Assembly (NCBI GenBank): GCA_024103135.1
Contig: JAGFIZ010000012.1
Location: 17,639-81,638 of the forward strand
Reading direction: 5' to 3'
DNA: 64,000 nucleotides
Source of the DNA: Bradyrhizobiaceae bacterium
Lineage (GTDB): Bacteria > Bacteroidota > Ignavibacteria > Kapaibacteriales > Kapaibacteriaceae
Shown: positions 9,480-19,047 of the stretch, in pieces
How the letters are laid out: each line of letters opens with the position of its first letter
How positions within the stretch are numbered: position 1 is the first letter of the stretch
The notes under the pieces: generated by a model
What the model was told of the DNA's origin: nothing
Seen by the model: the letters and a program-made list of their open reading frames with translations, nothing else
The model's database searches: none
Made by a program: the position numbers and the translations under genes

Positions 9480-12368
9480 CTAGTCGGTGCCTATCAGGCT
9501 GTATCTCTTTCCACGTTTTCTGAAGGCTTCCTTGCCCCCTTCAAGAAGTCGGCAGACATGATCACGTATGATTGGGTCTTCAAGCCCGCCAGCCACATAC
9601 CGAAATGTTGGTAGCCTGTCAGGTTCGGATCGGATAGCTTCAGCAACGATGACTTGATCTGAGTCCGTATTCACAACCAGGTTTGCGTTGTGGGTGACCA
9701 TGATGATCTGTCGTCGCCGTGCCGCGTCACGGAAAAACGGAACAAGGTCGGAGTACACGGAGCGGGGATCCAGATTCTCCTCCGGCTGGTCGATGATCAG
9801 CGGTCGCTCATCCCACTCATCAAGGGCAAGGTAAAGCGTCAGCAGCACGACACCACGCGTTCCGGGCGAGAGGTTCGCAATCTCCACGCCCTCGTACTGA
9901 ATTCCATACCTGACCTTGATGTGATCAGTTGAGAAGAGCCACTCACCGAAGTTGAGCGGCGTGACCCCTTGGGCGAGGCTGTCGATTGCAGCAGCAGCGT
10001 GGTCTTCGATGAAAGTCTCCATGGCGACCCGAACGTCGCTAGGCGTGCCTTTTCGCCAGGCGTTGAGAAGACCTGTTCGCGCTGCTTCTGCGATTGCCCC
10101 TTTGCGCTGAAAAGGAGGACGCCGCAAGTCCATCAAGTTCTCGCCTCGGGCAGACCATTCCTCCAAGTCAACGATACGCTGAACGTAGAAAGATAACTTT
10201 CCCAGTCTTTGATCGGCCTCAATGCGATCGCTCATCGGCGCGTAGAGCTCCTCGAGCGCGTGCTCCTCAGCCACCAATGCATCAAAAACGCGCTCGTAGC
10301 ATGCCAGCCGAACGGTGCTCAAGGTCTTGCGCCGAGTGGGTGCTTTCTCGGCGTGCGCCAAGGCTGTTTTTAAATCTTTCTCCTTCGTCCTTGCTGCCCC
10401 AACCTTCCTCTCTAGTTCAGCTCGTCGATTTGCCTTGGCTCGGTCTAGTCCGAGTTCATTCACGAGACGCTTGTTCTCTTCCTCAATCACAGCGAGTCCC
10501 TTCCCATTTTGAAGCCCGTCTTTAACCTCGGCGGTCCCAGTCTCTCGCAGACGCTTCGCGCGGGTTTCAGCTTCTTGATGTAACTCCTTCAATTTCGGGA
10601 TGGCATCGGCCGAGAGGTTGATCTGCACGAGACTCCATATTTCGGGTTGAAACAGATCGGCAAACTTCGACTTGATCGTCTCAACCGCGCTGCTCGCTTG
10701 GCGTACAAGACGTTCTACCTCAGAGATGACGTCGCCGATGTCCTTGGCGCGCCGCTCCTCACGCGCGACGGCATTCTTGAGTGCGTCTACAGCGGCGGCT
10801 GCCGTCTGTTGAGCCTTGACCTTGTCGTCTCCCGCCTGTACCGGGATGGACTTGAGCTCATTCTCTAGGCTGACTCGGACTCTCTGTGCATCTTCTGCTT
10901 TCGCTCGCAGTTCTTTCAGCGACTTGATTAGGACGGTCTCGTCTGCGATCTGCTTTGTCGCGGTCCTGATGGCTTCTTCTTCCGATTCCCGGTTGGAGGC
11001 AGGCTGTTCCAGCATCACTTGCCGTAACTCGGCGAAGGAACCGCACTGAAGCCGATCCTCGTCCGGGATAGCAGAAAACACGACCCGCTCGATTTCCTCG
11101 ACCAGAGGTTCAGCAAGGCCCTTCGGCGAGCAGAGCCTTTCCACGAACTGCTGGGATAGGTAGCGCACGCGAGGCTCAGCAAAGTAACCCACTCTTCCGC
11201 GCATCGGGCTCTGCTGAGTCTCGCCGTCTGCCCATTGCAGCGCTACCTCAATCCCACTCAAAAGGTCTCCTGCCTTTGCAAGGAACGAAGCCGGTCCCGG
11301 CTCCTCCTCTTCGGCAGAGGCAGCGTAGGCAATCATGTCTGCTAGAGCGGTCTTTCCTGATCCCTTCGCACCAATGATCGTCACCAATCCATCGTTGAGC
11401 TCAATGCCTTCGTTCTCGAACCAAGCGGTGTTCACCACACGGAAGGACCTGATAATGTTGCTGTCGTTCGCCCCCTGCAGTGGTTCTTCTCCGATATGAA
11501 CCCGTCGTTCCGGCTCCACCACTGCCTGCCTGAGTCCATCGAATGTGGGTTCAGCACGAAGCCAACAGCGTCGATCCTGTGCCGGACTAAGCACGTCCTC
11601 AATGCGATGCGCATCACTGCCGTGCAGACATGGTTTCGGGACCTGCCCATTGGAGCTGAAGTGTGGGTGCTTCCCTAACCAGTAGTCGCGGTCCTTTGGA
11701 TTCGCTGAGAAGACAATGTGGGCAAACCTGCCGAGCTCCTCCCGATGCGCATGAAACGACGCGTCTTGGGAGAGCCCGCCTAGCCCGTCGCTCCCAGCAG
11801 CGACAGCAACCAGAATGTTGGACTGGAGCCATGAATCACCCTCATACACCTCCCGGAGTTGACTGAGTTCCACTTTGAACTGGTTGGCCCCCTCGGAAAG
11901 CGCTGCTCCCTCCAGCAAGGTGGGGTTGCGCCTATGGGCTCGTCCGAGGCGGATGAGACCCTCGTCGCTGCATGGAATGACGTCTGATGCGTACTTGAAC
12001 GTGAGGCGACCGAGCTTCTCCTGGACAAGCGCAACGTGATTCGGATCGTCTGGACAGACAAGAAGATGCAGGTTGATGCCCGCTCGGTCTCTCGTCTCTA
12101 CAGTCAGGCGCAGCTCGATGTTGGGGAAGACCAACGGAATGCTTGCAAGAGCACCCTGGTCCCGCCGCTTCAAGACCTCCCTGTAGGTGCGGAGCGTGAA
12201 GTAGTCGGTGATGCCCAGCGCCACAGGCGCTGGCTCAGCCTTCTCCAGTGCCGAGAGGTAGGCGTCCCAGTCGTCGCCGAACTGGTTGTTCCGCAATGTT
12301 CCGGGCCCATGAAGATGCGGATCCCAGCGCAGCCAGCGTGAGCCAATGCTCCAAGGCCGCCCCGTCAT
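9480..12368 (-). CDS. TrlF-like PHP domain-SMC-like ATPase
   Basis: The protein is ~962 residues from an ATG at 12368; an in-frame ATG at 12425 would add 19 and overlap hsdR by 29 bases. The shorter form starts just before the conserved region and follows an AAGG stretch. Numbered from the longer form, PHP-type metal motifs appear in the first 275 residues (WDPHLHGPG 34-42, GITDYF 71-76, CLHGSDAH 266-273). A Walker A follows (GAKGSGKT 352-359), then a long helical, coiled-coil-like middle and a terminal Walker B/D-loop (DQPEENLD, about 879). This matches the TrlF family of AAA-like ATPases often found beside type I R-M genes. The PHP domain should be a metal-dependent phosphoesterase or nuclease gated by a Rad50-like ATPase. 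It is last in the six-gene defence operon. Family call confident; target unknown. Confidence 0.8.
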   Translation of the reverse strand: MTGRPWSIGSRWLRWDPHLHGPGTLRNNQFGDDWDAYLSALEKAEPAPVALGITDYFTLRTYREVLKRRDQGALASIPLVFPNIELRLTVETRDRAGINLHLLVCPDDPNHVALVQEKLGRLTFKYASDVIPCSDEGLIRLGRAHRRNPTLLEGAALSEGANQFKVELSQLREVYEGDSWLQSNILVAVAAGSDGLGGLSQDASFHAHREELGRFAHIVFSANPKDRDYWLGKHPHFSSNGQVPKPCLHGSDAHRIEDVLSPAQDRRCWLRAEPTFDGLRQAVVEPERRVHIGEEPLQGANDSNIIRSFRVVNTAWFENEGIELNDGLVTIIGAKGSGKTALADMIAYAASAEEEEPGPASFLAKAGDLLSGIEVALQWADGETQQSPMRGRVGYFAEPRVRYLSQQFVERLCSPKGLAEPLVEEIERVVFSAIPDEDRLQCGSFAELRQVMLEQPASNRESEEEAIRTATKQIADETVLIKSLKELRAKAEDAQRVRVSLENELKSIPVQAGDDKVKAQQTAAAAVDALKNAVAREERRAKDIGDVISEVERLVRQASSAVETIKSKFADLFQPEIWSLVQINLSADAIPKLKELHQEAETRAKRLRETGTAEVKDGLQNGKGLAVIEEENKRLVNELGLDRAKANRRAELERKVGAARTKEKDLKTALAHAEKAPTRRKTLSTVRLACYERVFDALVAEEHALEELYAPMSDRIEADQRLGKLSFYVQRIVDLEEWSARGENLMDLRRPPFQRKGAIAEAARTGLLNAWRKGTPSDVRVAMETFIEDHAAAAIDSLAQGVTPLNFGEWLFSTDHIKVRYGIQYEGVEIANLSPGTRGVVLLTLYLALDEWDERPLIIDQPEENLDPRSVYSDLVPFFRDAARRRQIIMVTHNANLVVNTDSDQVIVAEAIRSEPDRLPTFRYVAGGLEDPIIRDHVCRLLEGGKEAFRKRGKRYSLIGTD

Positions 12369-12396
12369 AAAGTTACTGCCTTGTTGTGCCAGCCCA

Positions 12397-15300
12397 TCAT
12401 TGACTCCCTTGTACAGTTGCTGCATTCAGCACTTCAACTAGTTCGGCGACCACGTGGAGCGCATCCTCCTCGACATCGACCAGCACGATGGGGTCGAACT
12501 CCGGATTCATGGGTTTGAGGGTGATCTTGGTGTGGCGCCATGAGTCCTCCTCTACCTCCTTTTCGCTCTCATACCGCTTGACGGTGTAGCGATGGCCTGT
12601 CTCCGGATCCGACGCATGGCGGAGCTGAACAAGGACCGTCTTGCCTTGGCGTGTCCCTAACACTGGGGATGCGAAGAGGCAGTAAGTGCCATCTGGAATT
12701 GTGGGCTCCATCGACCGGCCGACGACCCTTGCCACGAACATACCCTTCCGCAGTCGGTGCCTCGTGGCGATCTTGACCCACTCGAACTTGTCATCGTCGA
12801 CGTGTTGCGGATCTCCGAAGGTGCCTGCCGCCACCTGCAAGGGCAAGAGGGGCACGCAGTTCGTGTAGCGCTCCTTTGGCGCTGGCTCCACGAGACGCAG
12901 AGTGGGCGCTGCGGCCTCTTCGGCCTCGGCCTCCGGCTCGCGGAGCCGCCGGTAGGCCTCGTCGGCCATCCATGACGTGACCGCCTTCTGGAACGGCGCG
13001 TCGTTCATGTAACGGACGAAGATGTCTTCGTTCTGGTCCATGCGCTCCATGAAGAGCGACTCGAGCATCTGCTTGAAGACGAGCGCGAACTTGTCACTCG
13101 GGTTCACCGCCGCAGCCTGCCTGAGGCCATCGTCGGCGACGGCCGTCTCGACGATCTGGTCGAAGAAGAGCTGGTCTGCCTGGTTGAACTCGGTCCCGAA
13201 GCGCTCGTTGAGGATGTCGATGAGCTGTGACAGCGGCACAGCCTCGTGGCGTGGCAGGCCGCTGCCGACCTCGGTGGGCCCGTCGAGGCGGCGTGCTTCG
13301 CCCTCGCGTAGCGAAATCGAACCCTCCGCGATCTTCTGAAGTCGGTAGTACTCGAGCCGCACCTCGTCGTCGAACTGGTACGCGGGCCCGGACATTCGCC
13401 GCGGCAGCTTCGAGGACAGATGCCGGAAGAACACGTAGAGTTTCTCGAGGTCCGAGTCCTGGTAGGGGATGACCTGACTCAGGAACGCATAGAGGTTGCA
13501 GAACCCATTGAGTTTTCCGCGCCAGGTCTCGGCCTCCTCCTCGTCCTCGCGCTGCAGGCCGGTGAACCTGGATACCGCGGGGTCGAGCGCCGCATTCATC
13601 GCCTGGTGGTCCGCCGGGCTCTGGCGCTGCTTCGGCTTGAAGTAGACGGCGCAGAAGCGCTCTCGCTCCTCGTCGAGGTAGATGCCCGAGGCGTCCATCT
13701 CGGCTTTGATCTGGTACATGCGCGCGGGGTCCACCTCGTCGCCCATCTGCGCGCCTTCGTAGAAGGTCTTGAAGGCCTCTCGGATCTCGTCTCGGTCGTT
13801 GACGAAGTCGAGAACGAAGGTGTCCTCCTTGAGCGGATGGGTGCGGTTGAGGCGTGAGAGCGTCTGCACCGCTTGGATGCCGGCAAGGCGCTTGTCCACG
13901 TACATCGTGTGCAGGAGGGGCTGATCGAAGCCGGTCTGGTACTTCTCCGCGACGAGAAGGACCTGGTATTCGGGGGTGGCGAACTTCTCCGGCAGCTCCT
14001 TCTCGCGCACGCCGAGGTTCATGCCTTCCTCGGTGTAGGTCTTGGTCTCGTCGATGTCGTCCGTGACGGTGCCGGAAAACGCGACCAACGATTTGATGGC
14101 GTAGCCGCGCGACCGGATATACTTGTCGAACGCCTGCTTGTAGCGAACGGCCTCGAGTCGGGAGCCGGTGACAACCATCGCCTTGGCTCGCCCGCCGATC
14201 TTGTGCCGGGTCACCGCTTGGAAGTGCTCGACCATCACCTCCGTCTTCTGGGCTATGTTGTGCGGATGCAGCCGCATGAAGCGCGCCAGGGCTCGGGCGG
14301 CCTTCTTCCGCTCGACCTCGGGGTCGTCCGCCGAGGCCTTCAGCAGGCGGAAGTAGGTGGCGTAGGTCGTGTAGTTCTGCAGCACGTCGAGGATGAACCC
14401 CTCCTCGATGGCCTGGCGCATGGTGTAGCGGTGCGACGCTTCGCCATTGCGCCCGAACACCGCGAGGGTCTTGTGCTTGGGCGTGGCGGTGAACGCGAAG
14501 AAGCTCAGGTTGGCCTGGCGCCCTCGCTTGGCCATGCTGCGGAAGAGCTCTTCGAGCTTCTCGTGCCCCTCCTCCTCGGCGCGGCGCCGAGCCTCTTCCA
14601 TCAGCCCCTCGCCGCCGAGCACTTCCTTGAGGTCGGTGGCCGTCTCACCGCCCTGGGAGCTATGGGCCTCGTCGATGACGACCGCACAACGCCGCGTGGT
14701 CAGCGTTCCACCACTCTGATCGCCACGCTCCTCAGCCATCTTCAGGAGCTGCCTGGAGACGAAGGGGAACTTCTGCAACGTCGTGATGATGATCGGGACG
14801 CCGCTTTCCAGTGCTTCGGCAAGCTGCCGTGAGTCCTGGTCGATCTTCTGGACGACGCCGCGCTTGTGCTCGAACTGGTAGATGGTGTCCTGGAGCTGCT
14901 GGTCGAGGACCCGCCGATCGGTCACCACGATGACGCTGTCGAACACGCGCTCGTCCTTCTCGTCGTGCAGGGACGAGAGGCGGTGTGTCAGCCAAGCGAT
15001 GGTGTTGCTCTTGCCGCTGCCGGCCGAATGCTCCACCAGATAGTTGTGGCCTACGCCCTCAGTTCGTGCGGAAGTCACCAGGTGCCGGACAGCTTGGAGC
15101 TGGTGGTAGCGCGGGAAGATCATCGTCTCCTTCTTGACCTTCCGCCCCTGGTCGTCGCGCTTCTCGTCGAGCTGTAGGTGAATGAACCTGGCGATGAGAT
15201 CGAGGAAGGAGTCGCGCTGAAGGGCATCCTCCCAGAGATAGGCCGTTCGGTAGGCGCGTCCGGTTGGGTCGACTGGGTTCCCCGCGCCACCATCGAGCCC

Positions 15301-15945
15301 CTTGTTGAAGGGAAGGAAGTAGGTTGCCGCGCCGGAGAGCCGGGTCGTCATCAAGACGAGCTCCGTGTCCACCGCGAAGTGCACGAGGGTTCGCCGCTTG
15401 AACTCGAAGATGGGCTCTCGCGGGTCGCGGTCCTTCTGGTACTGGCGCCGGGCGTTCTCCACGGTCTGCCCGGTCATCGGGTTCTTGAGCTCGAGCGTTA
15501 CCAGCGGCACGCCGTTGAGGCTCAAGACGACGTCGAGGGAGTATTCCGAGCGGGTGGAGTAGTGAAGCTGTCGGGTGATACCGAGCCGGTTGGCCGCGTA
15601 GCCCGCCTCCAGCTCTGGGTTGAGGCCGTGGGCCGCCTTGAAGAACGCGAGGTGCAGCTTGCGCCCGTAGCACTTGAATCCGTGGCGCAGCGTGGCGAGC
15701 GAGCCATGGGCGTCCATCCACTTGCACAGATCCGAGAGGATCTGCTCGCCGGTGCGATCTCCGTGCAGCGCCTCGAGCTTGGACCAAGCGGTCGGCTGGG
15801 TCTCGCGGATAAACGTCAGCACCTCATCCGGGAAGATGGCCTTCTGCCGATCAAAGCCGTTTCGGTCGACCGTTATGTAGCCAGTGTCCAGCAGGTGCTG
15901 TTCGATGACCGACTCGAATGCGGCCTCGGAGTGGCGGGCTGTCAT
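12397..15945 (-). CDS. hsdR: Type I restriction enzyme R subunit fused to a LexA/UmuD-like S24 domain
   Basis: A 1182-residue protein. The N-terminal nuclease has the PD-(D/E)xK signature (D138, then E152-L-K154 in TLELKNP). The motor has Walker A (SAGSGKS 307-313), DEAH (425-428) and FTATPKHKT, as in ATP-driven DNA-translocating HsdR proteins. Unusually, after a linker ending near residue 1025 there is a LexA/UmuD-type module. It has a possible scissile Ala1040-Gly1041 in [10 protein letters not shown], Ser1078 in [11 protein letters not shown] and Lys1123 in TVKRY, and ends with [11 protein letters not shown]. The Ala-Gly/Ser/Lys spacing resembles LexA. The start overlaps the HNH gene by 4 bases. 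R-subunit function is firm; self-cleavage is inferred from conserved residues. Confidence 0.93.
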   Translation of the reverse strand: MTARHSEAAFESVIEQHLLDTGYITVDRNGFDRQKAIFPDEVLTFIRETQPTAWSKLEALHGDRTGEQILSDLCKWMDAHGSLATLRHGFKCYGRKLHLAFFKAAHGLNPELEAGYAANRLGITRQLHYSTRSEYSLDVVLSLNGVPLVTLELKNPMTGQTVENARRQYQKDRDPREPIFEFKRRTLVHFAVDTELVLMTTRLSGAATYFLPFNKGLDGGAGNPVDPTGRAYRTAYLWEDALQRDSFLDLIARFIHLQLDEKRDDQGRKVKKETMIFPRYHQLQAVRHLVTSARTEGVGHNYLVEHSAGSGKSNTIAWLTHRLSSLHDEKDERVFDSVIVVTDRRVLDQQLQDTIYQFEHKRGVVQKIDQDSRQLAEALESGVPIIITTLQKFPFVSRQLLKMAEERGDQSGGTLTTRRCAVVIDEAHSSQGGETATDLKEVLGGEGLMEEARRRAEEEGHEKLEELFRSMAKRGRQANLSFFAFTATPKHKTLAVFGRNGEASHRYTMRQAIEEGFILDVLQNYTTYATYFRLLKASADDPEVERKKAARALARFMRLHPHNIAQKTEVMVEHFQAVTRHKIGGRAKAMVVTGSRLEAVRYKQAFDKYIRSRGYAIKSLVAFSGTVTDDIDETKTYTEEGMNLGVREKELPEKFATPEYQVLLVAEKYQTGFDQPLLHTMYVDKRLAGIQAVQTLSRLNRTHPLKEDTFVLDFVNDRDEIREAFKTFYEGAQMGDEVDPARMYQIKAEMDASGIYLDEERERFCAVYFKPKQRQSPADHQAMNAALDPAVSRFTGLQREDEEEAETWRGKLNGFCNLYAFLSQVIPYQDSDLEKLYVFFRHLSSKLPRRMSGPAYQFDDEVRLEYYRLQKIAEGSISLREGEARRLDGPTEVGSGLPRHEAVPLSQLIDILNERFGTEFNQADQLFFDQIVETAVADDGLRQAAAVNPSDKFALVFKQMLESLFMERMDQNEDIFVRYMNDAPFQKAVTSWMADEAYRRLREPEAEAEEAAAPTLRLVEPAPKERYTNCVPLLPLQVAAGTFGDPQHVDDDKFEWVKIATRHRLRKGMFVARVVGRSMEPTIPDGTYCLFASPVLGTRQGKTVLVQLRHASDPETGHRYTVKRYESEKEVEEDSWRHTKITLKPMNPEFDPIVLVDVEEDALHVVAELVEVLNAATVQGSQ

Positions 15946-16619
15946 AGTTGTCCTCCAGGTCGGGCAACCGCTTGCTCCCAGGCGTCGAAGCTCGTCGGAT
16001 CGGTCCCCACAAACGCCTCGCGAAGGCGTCGTCGCATGTCGACGTCGCCATCAAACACGGTCCACCACACGGAGAACATGCCCCTTGTCGCAGCAGCCTC
16101 AACGAGTGCTCGTTGACTCGGGGTGTCGTGATTCTGAAGCTGTTGCCGGAACAGAACCGCCTTGTCCCACTCCTGTCGCCGGTCCTCCCAGCGATAGTCG
16201 CGATCGGAAGGCTCCACATGCCCGCCCGGACGCTTGTGGAGACCATACATCTGAAGAGTTCTGTTCGCCTTGCTGCGCAGCTTCTTCGGCAAGACCCTGT
16301 TCGCTCGAACCACGCCGCCTGCATGGTAGGTGAATGCCAATAGTGTATTGTCGTCGTCTGGCCAAAGGTAGCGACGGAGTCGCACCTTGAAGTTGCCCTT
16401 TGTAGGGTTGCAGTTAGGACACGCCAGGAGGAAGTTCGACCACTCCAGCTCGAGTAAGGGGTGCGACTTCTTCGGCCTCTTGTGCTCAACGTGAATCGCC
16501 GCGGCGATGTGACGCTCGCAATACGAGCAGAACCTGTCGATAGCGTTGACCAGGTCCGGTTGCGCGTCGCCGTACTTCGCGTAGGTCCTCGGAGCAGCGC
16601 CTTTGGCAATTGGCCTCAT
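15942..16619 (-). CDS. HNH endonuclease, PtuB-like (Septu effector type)
   Basis: A 225-residue protein. Zinc-binding CxxC pairs (C31-C34 in FCSYCERH, C67-C70 in [10 protein letters not shown]) bracket VEHKRPK (His46) and EWSNFLL (Asn62), the layout of a beta-beta-alpha-metal HNH nuclease. Length and pairing with the ATPase directly upstream match Septu, in which PtuA (ATPase) and PtuB (HNH) together give phage defence. The gene overlaps the ATPase by 4 bases upstream and hsdR by 4 downstream, so it is embedded inside a type I R-M operon rather than standing alone. An R-linked accessory nuclease not strictly of the Septu clade is the alternative. Confidence 0.8.
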   Translation of the reverse strand: MRPIAKGAAPRTYAKYGDAQPDLVNAIDRFCSYCERHIAAAIHVEHKRPKKSHPLLELEWSNFLLACPNCNPTKGNFKVRLRRYLWPDDDNTLLAFTYHAGGVVRANRVLPKKLRSKANRTLQMYGLHKRPGGHVEPSDRDYRWEDRRQEWDKAVLFRQQLQNHDTPSQRALVEAAATRGMFSVWWTVFDGDVDMRRRLREAFVGTDPTSFDAWEQAVARPGGQL

Positions 16620-17848
16620 AAGTCGTCCTCGCCTAGCGCTCGATTCCTCTGAAACTCAAGGAAGGCCTGATACGCCGGGTCCCTGGAAAAAGGCATCGAT
16701 AGCTCGTCGAGCCGGTCCTTGATGCGCTGCAGGCCCACTTCGTCCGCTTCTGCCGCTGACTCAAGAATGCCGTAGTACTCGCGAGCAGCGTCATACATGC
16801 GCTTGAAACGCGCGCTCTTTTGAGGGAGCTCTACTCCCATGACCTCTTCAGCGATGTCTTCTAGGCTTCGGTCAGCGTATTCGCTGTCATCGGGATCCAA
16901 GTTGACAAGCTCACCTGGCTCAAGAGATTGGATAACGAAAGGGGAGTGTGTTGTTCCGATGAACTGAATATTGGGGAATGTCTGGCGGAGCCCCTGCAGT
17001 ACCTCTCGTTGCCACTTCGGATGTAGGTGGAGCTCGAGCTCATCGATGAGCACGACGCCGTGACCTTGGAGCGGGTCGTCGAGGTCGGGGTTGGCCAGGG
17101 CGAGTCGACGGACCATATCCCCAATCACGGCAATAAAGGACCGCTCGCCGTCGGAAAGTTGATTCAGCGCCAGCCGGTGTCCTTGCTTCTGAACGGTGAT
17201 GCGGAGTGGGTCGACCTCGACTTCCACCTTTGAGAAGCCATCGAGGAAGACGCCGAGAGCGGTCTCGAATGCACGGAGCTCTTTGCTTCTCCCCTGACTC
17301 TGCCACACGCGGTAGCGGGCTATGAAGTCCCGGTAGTCGACCATGCGGTTCGACAGCGCACCGTTGTGGGCGAGCTGCTGCCCGCTCGGCAGGTCTGTGG
17401 GGAGAGAACGCGGCAAGCGCAGGCCGGCTCGATCGGTAGTGTAGTACACCGCGATCGGAGCCTGATCGTCCGCCCGGCTCGGGTCGCCGTAGTTGTGGGT
17501 GATCTCGCGCTTGACGGCCGGCGTGATGGGAGAGGCGCGCACGATCTTCGAATCCGGTCGAAACGCCACCGAGAAATCCAACGGCACACCAGCGCAGTGC
17601 ACCCGCATTTCGAGGGAGGCGTCTTGGCACTCACCATGAACGTCGGCGGCCGATATAGTTCGCTGGTTTCCGGAACTCAAACCGAGGGACCGAAAGAGGC
17701 GGGAGATGACCAAGGCCATCCCGTCGAGCACAGACGTCTTGCCGCGGCCGTTGACGCCAGCGACCACGGTGACTCGGTCCGAGACGGGAAAGCGACGCTC
17801 GCCGTCGAACCCTCGGAAGTTCGTCACTGTGAACTCGCGAACTTTCAC
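16616..17848 (-). CDS. AAA/ABC-type ATPase, PtuA-like (RecF/OLD-like head)
   Basis: A 410-residue protein with FRGF near the N terminus, Walker A GVNGRGKT (31-38), ABC signature LSDGERS (231-237), Walker B VVLIDE (265-270), then LHLHPKWQ and a switch His in GTTHSPF. No TOPRIM nuclease domain follows, which separates it from OLD nucleases. It overlaps hsdS by 4 bases upstream and the HNH gene by 4 downstream, making a PtuA/PtuB-type pair. In known Septu systems the ATPase forms a complex that controls the HNH nuclease. The location between hsdS and hsdR is also where R-linked ORFs (rlo genes) sit in other type I loci. Confidence 0.82.
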   Translation of the reverse strand: MKVREFTVTNFRGFDGERRFPVSDRVTVVAGVNGRGKTSVLDGMALVISRLFRSLGLSSGNQRTISAADVHGECQDASLEMRVHCAGVPLDFSVAFRPDSKIVRASPITPAVKREITHNYGDPSRADDQAPIAVYYTTDRAGLRLPRSLPTDLPSGQQLAHNGALSNRMVDYRDFIARYRVWQSQGRSKELRAFETALGVFLDGFSKVEVEVDPLRITVQKQGHRLALNQLSDGERSFIAVIGDMVRRLALANPDLDDPLQGHGVVLIDELELHLHPKWQREVLQGLRQTFPNIQFIGTTHSPFVIQSLEPGELVNLDPDDSEYADRSLEDIAEEVMGVELPQKSARFKRMYDAAREYYGILESAAEADEVGLQRIKDRLDELSMPFSRDPAYQAFLEFQRNRALGEDDL

Positions 17849-19047
17849 GCAGCCCCCACATCCAGTTGGCCAGTGACTGCGGCGGCGATGACTGCCTCGC
17901 GCCGTTCGCGAAGGAGCGCCAGCGATTTCTCTACGGCCGAGGACATCCTGTCGATCTGCCGCTGCTCGCGATCGATGTAGTCGAGGATCTCCCGTTGCTC
18001 GTCGATGGGCGGAACCGGGAGCATGACCTCAAAGAAACCTTCGGGATACAAGCGAAGCCGAGAAGACCAGACCCCCTTGGAGAAGCGTGTGACCTCTTTC
18101 GCAAAAAGCTGCGTTCGGACAAGCGCACCGACGTACGCCGGGAGCAGGCGGTCTCCCGGCGTGTAGACGTGGTAGGAGGGACTGACGATGCCCACGCACG
18201 GGGCGACCCCCATCGCTCCCATCCACGCCCACATCGTGTTGATGACCAGGTCTCCCGGATGGCACACCTTGTAGCCAACCGTGGACTCGGCCTCGAACAT
18301 GTTGACGTCCTTCTCGGAGCGAGGCGTGACCCCCGTGATGTGGGAGACCGTCAGCAACTCCTCATCGCCGGTTTCTGACCGCTGGTCTCGAACGCGAAAG
18401 AGCCACCGGGAACGCTCGACCTCCCAATGCGCAGGAATCTCGCCGAGCCATGGGATACCTGAGTCTCGCAACGCAGCTGTCTCGTTGACGCCGCGTGTAA
18501 CGGCATGGGCGGTGACTGCCCGGCGCTTCTCAGCGAGGGCTGTGAGTAGGTTCTCCTTGGCCGCGAGGAGCGCGTCGATCTGAGTCGTTTCGGCATCAAT
18601 GAACCTGGCGATCGAGCTTTGAGTCTCAAGGGGGGGGACGGGGACATCGAGGTTGGCAATGAACTCAGCAGCCAATCCCGGTTGTGCTGCCGACTGCGAG
18701 TACTGGTTGAGGTTCATTGAGCGAAGCAGCTCGCCAAGCCATGTCGTGTCATGGGCCCCTACGATATCGGCCACGACCGCATGCTCAGACGCCCAGAACC
18801 GGCCCTCTGCGTAGTTGATGTTTCCGCAGAGCGCCCCCTGGCGCCCAATCAAAATATGACGACCCTCATGTGTGAAATCGGTAGTGAACCCTCGAATCCC
18901 GTTCCCGCCGTACACTGCGTAGGGACCTTCCTCAGAGATACTCTCCGAGGTGATTCCGCTTCCGCTCCTCAGCGTTGCGACGTATTTCAGCTTCATTCGA
19001 CGCCACCCATCAGGAAGGGTCGGCGGTAGGACGGAAGACATGGTCAC
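17845..19047 (-). CDS. hsdS: Type I restriction-modification specificity subunit
   Basis: A 400-residue protein with the two-repeat architecture of HsdS: a first target-recognition half (PDGWRRMKLKYVATL ... VPVPPLETQSSIARFID) followed by a conserved helix. The second half opens with GIPWLGEIPAHWEV and closes with LPVPPIDEQREILDYID and a second helix. The two recognition domains define a bipartite DNA target that cannot be read from sequence alone. It directs both the methylase (HsdM, overlapping by 4 bases upstream) and HsdR. Both halves and both spacer helices are present, so it should be functional. Confidence 0.92.
   Translation of the reverse strand: MTMSSVLPPTLPDGWRRMKLKYVATLRSGSGITSESISEEGPYAVYGGNGIRGFTTDFTHEGRHILIGRQGALCGNINYAEGRFWASEHAVVADIVGAHDTTWLGELLRSMNLNQYSQSAAQPGLAAEFIANLDVPVPPLETQSSIARFIDAETTQIDALLAAKENLLTALAEKRRAVTAHAVTRGVNETAALRDSGIPWLGEIPAHWEVERSRWLFRVRDQRSETGDEELLTVSHITGVTPRSEKDVNMFEAESTVGYKVCHPGDLVINTMWAWMGAMGVAPCVGIVSPSYHVYTPGDRLLPAYVGALVRTQLFAKEVTRFSKGVWSSRLRLYPEGFFEVMLPVPPIDEQREILDYIDREQRQIDRMSSAVEKSLALLRERREAVIAAAVTGQLDVGAA

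Noticed and set aside
13873..16116. Long plus-strand frames of about 310-320 codons opposite hsdR
   Set aside because: They arise because GC-rich hsdR has few stops on the opposite strand; the hsdR frame carries all expected motifs.
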